Shown in pieces: positions 6,712 to 13,304 of a stretch of 13,304 nt of DNA. The stretch is from JAKSUT01 sp045616505. GTDB taxonomy: Bacteria > Cyanobacteriota > Vampirovibrionia > Gastranaerophilales > Gastranaerophilaceae. The position numbers and the translations under genes were made by a program. The notes under the pieces were generated by a model, which saw only the letters and a program-made list of their open reading frames with translations, was not told where the DNA came from and did no database searches. Numbering within the stretch: the first letter of the stretch is position 1; each line of letters begins with the position of its first letter. The stretch spans positions 1-13,304 of the forward strand of contig JAZLGV010000113.1 in assembly GCA_045616505.1 (NCBI GenBank), given 5' to 3'.

Positions 6712-7168
6712 TTTGTTTAATATCTTCAAAAGGAATTGGAACATAATTATTAACTTCAACGCAAGTGTTGTAATACCAAGGGTCCGTTAAACTGTTTGCG
6801 TGAACGTGCCCATGGATATTTAATTTAAACTTACTTTTACATTCCGGATGAACCGGTATATGTGTCAGCAAGAAGTTATCTAAATTATGACAACCGCGAA
6901 TATCTTTGAAATGCTGTAAATAAAACTTTGGTTTAAATCTATCGTGATTACCTTTGATTAATATCTTTGTACCATTCAACTTGGGCATTATTATATCTAA
7001 TTTATTCCTGTTAATTCCGACATCGCCTAAATGATAAACCTTATCATTTGGTTTTACTATTGAATTCCATTTCTCAATCATAAAATCGTCAGCATCCTCT
7101 GCGCTATCCCACGGACGCATTTTTGTTCCGTCGTAATTGAAAAATTGATGAAAACATATTAAAGCCAA
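6698..7168 (-). pseudogene. 5'-truncated calcineurin-like metallophosphoesterase
   Basis: The reading frame encodes about 156 residues of a small metallophosphoesterase. From the TTG-initiated frame, visible motifs are GD (48-49, in HLGDVGI), GNHDR (73-77), a metal-binding His in LLTHIPVHP (103), and HGHVH (119-123). The usual N-terminal SDxHFxH motif, which gives the first metal ligands, is missing. The recognisable family sequence starts at ALICFHQFFNYDGTKM. Upstream codons stay open but read Phe/Leu-rich sequence with no DxH. The only available start, TTG, has no clear ribosome site. The break coincides within bases with the broken start of the plus-strand gene beyond it. It is probably inactive. 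Confidence 0.75.
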
Positions 7169-7317
7169 AAAGAAATAAAAAAATTGTTGAAGATTTTACA
7201 AAAAATATAGCCCTAGAAAAACAAGATATTATAGGACTTGCAGAAAATGTTTATGCCGGTTTTGAGCAAACTTCTAGATTAGGTTTTAGACATGTAAATA
7301 ATTATTCTCACAATGTA

Positions 7318-7983
7318 ATGAATGCATATAATAAAATTGAGGGTCGTATTTTTAAAGCTGTTTCAGATAAAATTAATGAATTAACAGGAAATAAACTTGA
7401 ATATCTATCTCCAGAAAAATTTATTAAAGGCTTAGATAACGCGCTACCACAAATACCTCAAGAAACAAATTTGATACCTCAAGATATTATTGATAATGAT
7501 TTATATAAAATTGTTTCAAAAATAACAGATGAGAATGATTTAAATAGAGAAATTCCAAAAATTGTTCAAAATTTAAATCAGAAAAATAGTTTATCTAAAT
7601 TAAATCAAATAGCAAAAAGATTTAATATTAGAAAATCTTTAACTAATGATGTATCTTTAAAAAATTGGTATGATTTTCAATCGAATAATATAAAATTATG
7701 TTCAAATAAAATTGATAATAAATTTGATGATATGTTATTACAATTTAACAAAAAAAATAACATAAAAAATTTAACAAAAAATGAAAAAGAGCAAATCCTT
7801 CATTCGTTGCAAGAATGTGCAAAGAAAACAGGTTGTTCTTCTACGAAAGAATATATTGAACTTACAGAAGGAACAAGTTCAATAAAAGCAGCCTTTAGTG
7901 ATGACCCTCTTGACAGTTATAGAAAAACATTTTTATCAGAAGTTTATCCTCAAATAAAATCTTTATTAGATGAGACAATGTAA
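7318..7983 (+). CDS. Hypothetical protein, probably 5'-truncated
   Basis: I do not recognise this protein. The first ATG gives 221 charged, Asn/Lys/Ile-rich, mostly helical residues with no membrane segment and no motif I can name. The frame stays open upstream to 7141 and reads plausible protein (for example GLAENVYAGFEQ and LGFRHVNNY) with no ATG, GTG or TTG and no ribosome site before the ATG. The real gene therefore probably began further upstream and was cut at the joint near 7165. The following gene is 58 bases downstream on the same strand. Low GC and Asn-rich codon use match the next two genes rather than the transposon module. Whether the fragment is expressed is unknown. Confidence 0.55.
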   Translation: MNAYNKIEGRIFKAVSDKINELTGNKLEYLSPEKFIKGLDNALPQIPQETNLIPQDIIDNDLYKIVSKITDENDLNREIPKIVQNLNQKNSLSKLNQIAKRFNIRKSLTNDVSLKNWYDFQSNNIKLCSNKIDNKFDDMLLQFNKKNNIKNLTKNEKEQILHSLQECAKKTGCSSTKEYIELTEGTSSIKAAFSDDPLDSYRKTFLSEVYPQIKSLLDETM

Positions 7984-8041
7984 AAAACTAGATGAGAATT
8001 AGTATTAGAATTAAAACGTATTAGAAAAATAGGAATAGGGA

Positions 8042-10444
8042 ATGAAAGTAAATACAATAGAAAAACAAAACTATTTTAATTATAGTTCAAAAAATCAAGT
8101 AACAAAATTAAGAAAAAACAATTATATAACAAATAATATAAAAATTGAGCAAGACAAAAAGCTCCCAAGTGTTTCATCGATGCAATATTATACTGGGAAT
8201 ATTTCATTTGGAGGAATTGCTAGTGTCCAAAAATTCTCATCTTATTTCCCTACTGAAATATTAAAAATTTCAGAAGAAACATTTAACAAAAAGATGTTAT
8301 CTGCATTAGAAGATTCTGAAAAAGCAACTAAAATTAAAAATTATATATTAAAAACTGTAGAAAAAAATGGTGTTTCAAGAGAATTTTATGAAACTTGGAA
8401 AAGTTCAATTCCAATGTTAATTCCAAGTACAGTTTTTATGCTACCTGGTAGTGAACCGGTTGATTTGTTACAAAAAGGTGCATTAATCACTTCCAAAGCA
8501 AATTTTAATAAATTCGTAGAATCTCCACATAAAAAAGAAATACTAAAAAAAGATTTATCTTCAGGACTTACTTTGGTTGCATCTGGAGCTTTGTTTAAAA
8601 TAGGAAAAAATATGCCTGATCCGTATTTAAAAGTTGCTGTTTTAGCTTTAGCGACTTTGCTACCTTTTGCAAGAAGTGCAAATAAGAAAAATGATAACTC
8701 GGATATAAAAAATTTATATTTTATTGATGCCACAAAAGAATTATTGAGTATGGGAGAACTTGATCCTTTAAAATTAATGGAAAAAATAGATGCGGTAGAT
8801 AAAAATAATATATCTCTTGATGAATATAAAGAGTGGAGAGAAAACAAAAAGAGTATGATTTCGTATATGACAAAAGGAACAACTCATGACGATACGAATT
8901 CTTTTGATTGCCAAGAAGCAAGAGATGTCTTTGATACAATGCTAAAAACTATGAGTTTAGGTTTTAAAGATAATCAAGAAACTCCTACAAAGCTTTTTTC
9001 TCAATTATATAAGAATTCATTAGCAAAAGAAGAAATTGATGCTCTTGGAAAAATATTTGATTCTCCAAAATCAATAGCTGATTATATACGATTGCTTGGC
9101 ATGGTTTATTTGACAGAAGGAAAAACTAACGAAGCTGAATATATATTAAATTTAACATTTGAAAAACAACAAGAATACAATTTAAGTACACTAGACAAAT
9201 TAAAAACATTACGACTTTTAGCTACTACTCAATTGAAAAACGATAAACCAATTGCAGAAAATCAAACATTAAAAACAATGTATAACATTTTAAGAACAGA
9301 AAAAGCTGACGATACAGAAAACATTCGAAAAACAGAAAAGAAATTACTTTTCTCAGAACTAAAACTAAATTCATATTTAATAAATAAATACATATTAGCA
9401 GAGAAAGAGGAAGAAGCATCTGTTTCAGAAAGTAGACTAAGAGAAATAGCAATACTAAAAGAAAATATATCTAAAATATACAGCGACTCAATAGAAACTT
9501 TAAACTTTTTAGTTCCAAAATTCAATGAATTAGATTTTACGGAAGGTGAATATATTGATATATTAGGAAAATTGGATTCAATAAAAAATGAAAATTTACA
9601 AAATTTTATAGCTGAAGAAATGAAGAAAAGTCCAATAATAAACAATTTAGATTGGGATGAATTAAATTATGACCAATTTAAGGCATTGATAATGAATTTA
9701 GAGATGCCTTTTGATGAAAAATTGGATATTAAAAATTACAACTCTGCAAGATTTTTAGAAGAAATGGCAACCGCAACAGGAGATACAGAACAATTAACCA
9801 CTTCTCTTAATCTTTATAAAGTAGCATTTCCAAATGCCATAACAGATATAAATAGAATGGAATTAAAAGTTGCAACAGCAACAGATACAGATCCTGAATT
9901 AGTAAATTTTGAAGAATCTTCTTTTGAAGACTTAAAAAATGAATTATTCTTGTATAGAAAGAAAGATTTAGATAATGTATTCAGTAGCAATTATTGGAGT
10001 AATTTAGATACTTTTTGGGTTAAATTTGCACCACCGAAAGCTTTTCTAGAAGAGATTGCAAGCATTTTAGAAATTGAACCTGATTATGCTCTTGATTTGT
10101 TGAATTCAATAAGAGCAAAATATAATAAAACTTCAGGTTTTGGTTCTTCAGTAGATATTCCTACATTGGTAAATCCAATTGCCTCTGCTGCAATAAAAAT
10201 TGGAACTAACGTATTTTCAAAAGGTATGTATTCAAATATTCCAATAGAAGAAGATGAAATAATTGACATATTAATAAATAAGACTTCAGATGATGATCCA
10301 GGTTTTCTAAATTTAAGATTATTGTTAAAAGAAAAAATCAAATATTATCAAAGTAAAATTTTCTTTTCTGAAACAAGAGCGAATGCAACAAAAGAAATAT
10401 TAACTGACATCGAAAAGAAGATTGCGTTACCACAATTAAGATAG
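8042..10444 (+). CDS. Large hypothetical protein with N-terminal NISFGG motif and TPR-like region
   Basis: The function of this 800-residue protein is unknown. The first 50 residues are Asn/Lys-rich and apparently disordered, leading to TGNISFGG (51-58). I associate such short N-terminal FGG/FKG motifs with Gastranaerophilales proteins, from memory. Two moderately hydrophobic stretches (about 174-188 and 194-212, the latter VAVLALATLLPFA) could contact or cross a membrane, but there is no classical signal peptide. Around 330-380 a helical pair (IRLLGMVYLTEGKTNEAEYIL) resembles a TPR unit. The rest is predicted helical and charged. TAGGAATAGGG just before the ATG can act as ribosome site. The gene sits 58 bases after the previous one and 30 bases before the acidic-tail gene, so the three are probably one operon. 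Confidence 0.8.
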   Translation: MKVNTIEKQNYFNYSSKNQVTKLRKNNYITNNIKIEQDKKLPSVSSMQYYTGNISFGGIASVQKFSSYFPTEILKISEETFNKKMLSALEDSEKATKIKNYILKTVEKNGVSREFYETWKSSIPMLIPSTVFMLPGSEPVDLLQKGALITSKANFNKFVESPHKKEILKKDLSSGLTLVASGALFKIGKNMPDPYLKVAVLALATLLPFARSANKKNDNSDIKNLYFIDATKELLSMGELDPLKLMEKIDAVDKNNISLDEYKEWRENKKSMISYMTKGTTHDDTNSFDCQEARDVFDTMLKTMSLGFKDNQETPTKLFSQLYKNSLAKEEIDALGKIFDSPKSIADYIRLLGMVYLTEGKTNEAEYILNLTFEKQQEYNLSTLDKLKTLRLLATTQLKNDKPIAENQTLKTMYNILRTEKADDTENIRKTEKKLLFSELKLNSYLINKYILAEKEEEASVSESRLREIAILKENISKIYSDSIETLNFLVPKFNELDFTEGEYIDILGKLDSIKNENLQNFIAEEMKKSPIINNLDWDELNYDQFKALIMNLEMPFDEKLDIKNYNSARFLEEMATATGDTEQLTTSLNLYKVAFPNAITDINRMELKVATATDTDPELVNFEESSFEDLKNELFLYRKKDLDNVFSSNYWSNLDTFWVKFAPPKAFLEEIASILEIEPDYALDLLNSIRAKYNKTSGFGSSVDIPTLVNPIASAAIKIGTNVFSKGMYSNIPIEEDEIIDILINKTSDDDPGFLNLRLLLKEKIKYYQSKIFFSETRANATKEILTDIEKKIALPQLR

Positions 10445-10474
10445 GATAATAAAAGAAAAAGGGAGTATAAAATT

Positions 10475-11485
10475 ATGAAAGTATTAAATGTAAAATTATC
10501 AAATATTGTAAATTCAATACGTAATACAGAAAAAACACAAATCGTTAAAAATCAATCAAAAATAAAACAATCTGATTTAAAAAAGACAACAAAAATGGCA
10601 TTACCATTAGTTTCATATCCAATTATTGCGGCAATGAGTGCAAAAATAAATGATGACAAAAATGATGATAATAAAGTGTCTGAAAAATCACCAAATAATA
10701 ATGATAATAAAGACAATAATGTGTCTGCAAATTCATCAAATAATAATGATAAAAATAATAAGAAAAAAATAGATATTGATGATGTTGTAGAAAACATGCC
10801 ACTAATTGCAACAGGTGCTATAGCGACAGGACTTTCAGGAATTGCAGTGCACGAAATGGTAAACAAAGCAGAACAAGCTAAATATCCTTATGGATATCAT
10901 TTTGAAACTCAAAAACAAAACTACAGTTATGATGGAATCGCAACACAAAAAAAAGTGGCAAATTTACCTCCAATGACAGATAGTGATGCTCCTTATGGCA
11001 GAGGTGATAGATATATTTATAATCCAGATGGACCGGATCGTGTTTTAAAAGACAGTGCTTTACCTTGTCCTGTCGCTGGCAAATATGCTGATGTGGATTC
11101 TGAAGGCAGATTAGATCTTCAAAAACTTAAAGATATAGGTTTAATTGAAGATGTAGATACAGAAGAACCAGAAAGTGTACTTGAAGATAGTTCTAATGAA
11201 GAAGTAAAAGATAATTTTGATGTTGACGAAGAATTTAATGTTGAAGAAACAAAAGACGATTTTGATGTTGATGAAAAATTCGATGTTGAAGATAGTACAG
11301 ATGATAACTTTGACGTTGAAGAAGAATTTGATGTTGATGAAGAATTCAATGTTGATGAAGATTATGAACCAGATTCAGATTTTGACTATGATGATATGGA
11401 CGATATTGATGATGATGACTTCGACGATGATGATTACCACGACGATGATGATGACGACGACGATGACGACGACGATGATGATTAA
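10475..11485 (+). CDS. Hypothetical protein with acidic repeats and poly-Asp C-terminal tail
   Basis: This 336-residue protein has no recognised family. The N-terminal 40 residues are basic. Two hydrophobic stretches follow, MALPLVSYPIIAAMSA (41-56) and MPLIATGAIATGLSGIAV (108-125), separated by an Asn/Asp/Lys-rich linker (58-100). A central region (137-226) holds aromatic residues, an RGD triplet (176-178) and the phrase VDSEGRLDLQKLKDIG. Residues 247-296 are imperfect repeats of the type NFDVDEEFNVEE. The end is almost pure Asp, with 14 consecutive Asp residues (323-336). The tail could bind calcium or cations, or mimic nucleic acid; both are guesses. AAAGGGAG nine bases before the ATG is a good ribosome site. 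It closes the three-gene block and is followed by a strong hairpin. Confidence 0.8.
   Translation: MKVLNVKLSNIVNSIRNTEKTQIVKNQSKIKQSDLKKTTKMALPLVSYPIIAAMSAKINDDKNDDNKVSEKSPNNNDNKDNNVSANSSNNNDKNNKKKIDIDDVVENMPLIATGAIATGLSGIAVHEMVNKAEQAKYPYGYHFETQKQNYSYDGIATQKKVANLPPMTDSDAPYGRGDRYIYNPDGPDRVLKDSALPCPVAGKYADVDSEGRLDLQKLKDIGLIEDVDTEEPESVLEDSSNEEVKDNFDVDEEFNVEETKDDFDVDEKFDVEDSTDDNFDVEEEFDVDEEFNVDEDYEPDSDFDYDDMDDIDDDDFDDDDYHDDDDDDDDDDDDDD
11213..11482 (+). repeat. Coding tandem repeats ending in a GAT/GAC tract
   Basis: The segment 11213-11362 encodes imperfect units built on DNFDVDEEF and FNVEE. From about 11372 to 11482 the DNA is mostly GAT and GAC codons for Asp. Both codons alternate irregularly, which keeps the tract from being a perfect trinucleotide repeat. 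It should still be prone to slippage and length variation between strains. Confidence 0.8.
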
Positions 11486-11561
11486 TTTTCGTATATATTT
11501 AAAATTTTGTTAAGAAGGTTAGTCAAATCCTTTTTTAATTAAATTTAAATATTTTATAACA

Positions 11562-11591
11562 AAAATGCATACTTAAAAGTATGCATTTTGT
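11562..11591. terminator. Bidirectional hairpin terminator between convergent genes
   Basis: AAAATGCATACT (11562-11573) pairs perfectly with AGTATGCATTTT (11578-11589) around a TAAA loop. This 12-bp stem has an A-run on one side and a T-run on the other. It lies between the plus-strand acidic-tail gene and the minus-strand TonB-like gene and could serve both. Confidence 0.75.
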
Positions 11592-11608
11592 CATATTGTT
11601 ATAAAAAA

Positions 11609-12127
11609 CTATAATTTTAATCTTCTTGTTTGTATATATTTGGTGTCTTTGCTAAAATCGTTAGGGGGTTTGTAAGGATTGATATTCTCAAAATTTGGTC
11701 TAAGAATAAATCTAACGTGTTTTGTCTTTCTTCGTGTTTTTTGTGGGAATGTTAAAATATCTGTATAATGGTATGATTTTAGTATTTTGATAATTGAAGT
11801 TTGAAATGGTTTTTGAAAGTTAGGTGGTTCTACTCCCAAATAACAATTAGTTATTTCACGGTTTTTGGTTACGTCAAATTCTAAATGTGCATGAAAAGTT
11901 GGCGGTACTTGTCCTTCTTTATTAATGTCAGTTATAAAACGATTAAACAAGTTACTTTTCCATATATTCCAATAAACTTCTTCTGTTTTTGAAATATATT
12001 CGGGTTGTCGCTGTTGTGGTTGAGGTTGAAATTGTTGTTGAGAGTATTGGTTTTGATTATCCGTTGGAATTGGAATTTGTTTTATCTCTTCAACTTCTTT
12101 AGAAGCAGTTTCTGTTTGATTTGAGTT
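11609..12127 (-). pseudogene. TonB-like protein, C-terminal part; N-terminus lost at the relic junction
   Basis: The minus-strand frame is open from the TAG at 11609-11611 back to about 12130, giving some 170 residues. Reading forward, there is an acidic stretch, then a Gln/Pro-rich linker (QQQFQPQPQQRQ), then a compact domain (from EEVYWNIWKSNL to VRFILRP). That order fits TonB or TolA family proteins: anchor, flexible linker, and a C-terminal domain with pattern HLEFDVTKN followed later by a hydrophobic FIL strand. The family's N-terminal membrane anchor is absent. The frame runs straight into transposase relic sequence at about 12127, where a stop appears. The only later start (TTG at 11950) lies inside the domain. 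It is probably a dead fragment. The TonB call is by pattern and not certain. Confidence 0.5.
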
Positions 12128-12774
12128 ATATTAAGGTTTTCACTCTCAAAGGCGAATTTATTTGTAAGGCAAATCGAGTAACGGAAACCCATCCGCTTGC
12201 TTATCAAATGGGTGAAATTAAAGATATTGAGGATTACAAGCAAAAAATCGAGAAGCAATCAAAGTTAAGGTGAAAAATGTTTAAGGCAGTAAAAGAACAT
12301 TTTTATATTGATGATATTGATTTAATTGAAAAAGAATTACTTGAAATTGAACCGCAGAAAGTCATTGAAGTACATGAAACAAAAACAACACCGCAGCCAC
12401 CAAAGATACAAAAAATTGAACCAAAAGTTAAAACCTCAATCGTTGCAAGACCGATTTTTAAAAACAACTATGAACGCTATGAATGGCACATGCAAAACGG
12501 CTGCATTTGCCAAGAGGACAGAAAATTATATATCCCTGATGTTTTATTCAAAACTATTCCTAAACATTAAAAAGGACCGGTGTTTTTGAAAGTAAATATA
12601 CAAAATTACGATACTCTCATAAACACACACGTTTATTTAGCAATAAACCATGATATTCCTTTGAATGTTATAGCAAAAAATATCGGCTATACTTGCTTTG
12701 ATGATTTTTTAAACAGATTTGACTTTGCACTATCTCACGATTTTACGCATAAAACTGATATTTTGGATATTTAA
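12127..12774 (+). pseudogene. Decayed second copy of the transposon: transposase C-terminus fused in frame to third-gene C-terminus
   Basis: From TATATTAAGG (12127) the sequence matches the intact transposase from residue 538 onward. It continues in one frame to the CQEDR near residue 674 (12522), then jumps to the third gene's TLYIPDV region (residue 426) and runs to that gene's end. The transposase N-terminus and core, the whole ATPase and most of the third gene are missing. Two nonsense codons interrupt the frame: TGA at 12271-12273 (an AGA in the intact copy) and TAA at 12568-12570 (a CAA in the intact copy). The transposase tail and the recombinase-like end are well conserved, while the acidic linker has diverged. 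The two copies are therefore related but not recent duplicates. Confidence 0.9.
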
Positions 12775-12800
12775 GTTATAATTGTTTTAGGAGTAAAACT

Positions 12801-13304
12801 ATGGAAAATCTTTCAAAAGGCAAAATAATTATTTATACAAGTGAAGACGGAACAGTTTCACTTGATACAAAACTTGAAAATGATACAATTTGGCTCACAC
12901 AAGATATGATGGCTAAATTGTTTGATACAACTGTGCCAAATATAAATATGCACATCAAAAACATCTACGAAGAACAAGAACTGGAAGCAAAACGAACTAT
13001 TAAGGATTTCTTAATAGTTCGAGAAGAAGGCAAGAGAACAGTTTCAAGAAATATTGCACACTATAATCTTGATATGGTGTTATCTGTCGGTTATAGGATT
13101 AAATCCAAAGTTGCTACAAAATTTCGTATATGGGCAACTAATACATTGAAAGACTATATTACTAAAGGTTATGCAATCAACGAAAAACTTTTAAAAAGCA
13201 AAGAAGATAAAATCAAAACTTTACAATCAACCGTAAGCCTTTTAACAAGAAGCATTGAAAATCAAATTTCAACTGTTGATGAAGCACAAGAGGTTGCAAA
13301 AATT
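12801..13304 (+). CDS. RhuM-family protein, C-terminus beyond window
   Basis: An open frame of 168 codons from ATG runs off the window without a stop. The start is supported by AGGAG at 12789-12793. Residues 1-35 (GKIIIYTSEDGTVSLD and IWLTQDMMAKLF) and about 86-122 (IAHYNLDMVLSVGYRIKSK, then FRIWATNTLKDYI) are typical of the virulence RhuM family. These proteins are common in gut bacteria, often beside mobile DNA and restriction systems, and some are fused to Fic/Doc domains. The visible part has a helix-turn-helix-like segment (QDMMAKLFDTTVPNINMHI). A TATAAT at 12777-12782 is a possible -10 box but lies very close to the start. The gene begins 27 bases after the transposon relic, so it may be retained cargo. 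Confidence 0.85.
   Translation, partial: MENLSKGKIIIYTSEDGTVSLDTKLENDTIWLTQDMMAKLFDTTVPNINMHIKNIYEEQELEAKRTIKDFLIVREEGKRTVSRNIAHYNLDMVLSVGYRIKSKVATKFRIWATNTLKDYITKGYAINEKLLKSKEDKIKTLQSTVSLLTRSIENQISTVDEAQEVAKI

Noticed and set aside
8386..8847. Minus-strand open frames opposite the 800-residue gene (also 9225-9645 and 10084-10341)
   Set aside because: They are shadows of an AT-rich coding strand, with Ser/Phe/Leu-rich translations and no ribosome sites. The plus-strand gene is continuous.
11119..11513. Minus-strand Ser/Thr-rich frame and plus-strand Met/Thr-rich frame over the acidic repeats
   Set aside because: Both arise from reading the GAT/GAC and GATGTTGAA repeats in other frames.
12277..12774. 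Two separate small genes in the relic
   Set aside because: They are in the same frame and are fragments of the decayed fusion between nonsense codons, not independent genes.

Overview
Organism and setting. The window looks like a low-GC, Gram-negative-type bacterial genome using the standard code. The NISFGG-type motif near the N-terminus of the 800-residue protein, a TonB-like gene and the overall AT richness suggest a gut Gastranaerophilales (Melainabacteria/Vampirovibrionia) lineage. That placement is inference from recalled sequence style, not from a marker gene. The left edge holds the last codons of an unidentified gene (ending ARFAGELE, possibly enolase), then a tRNA-Val(UAC) with its own terminator.

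Left module (about 170-5286). An ~820-base non-coding leader full of short repeats precedes three overlapping or abutting genes. They encode a MuA-type DDE transposase (694 aa), a MuB/TnsC-type AAA+ ATPase (241 aa), and a 509-aa protein I could not match to any standard transposon component. The third protein joins a winged-helix-like N-terminus, a DNA-binding region resembling the transposase's own, and a tyrosine-recombinase fold that has lost its catalytic arginines and histidines. My reading is a Mu/Tn7-like transposon in which a dead tyrosine recombinase picks the target or helps build the complex. Its position just downstream of a tRNA gene, the classic target of tyrosine recombinases, fits this.

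Middle (5287-7168). Three 18-bp repeats at an exact 33-bp period lead into a DUF4143-type AAA ATPase with a PD-(D/E)XK-like C-terminus. The third repeat fills the spacer of a good candidate promoter. A metallophosphoesterase lies convergently on the minus strand and has lost its N-terminal metal-binding motif.

AT-rich block (7141-11608). Three same-strand genes of unknown function follow: a 5'-truncated one, the 800-aa NISFGG protein, and a 336-aa protein ending in acidic repeats and a 14-Asp tail. A perfect 12-bp hairpin terminator closes the block. The truncated phosphoesterase and the truncated first gene meet head to head near 7165, which marks a rearrangement joint.

Right end (11609-13304). 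A TonB-like gene on the minus strand lost its N-terminus where a decayed second copy of the transposon begins. The relic joins the transposase C-terminus in frame to the C-terminus of the third gene, across a deletion of about 2 kb flanked by GGACAG microhomology. It carries two nonsense codons. A RhuM-family gene follows and runs off the window. The same transposon family has therefore landed at least twice within 13 kb, and each copy is followed by a different accessory gene.
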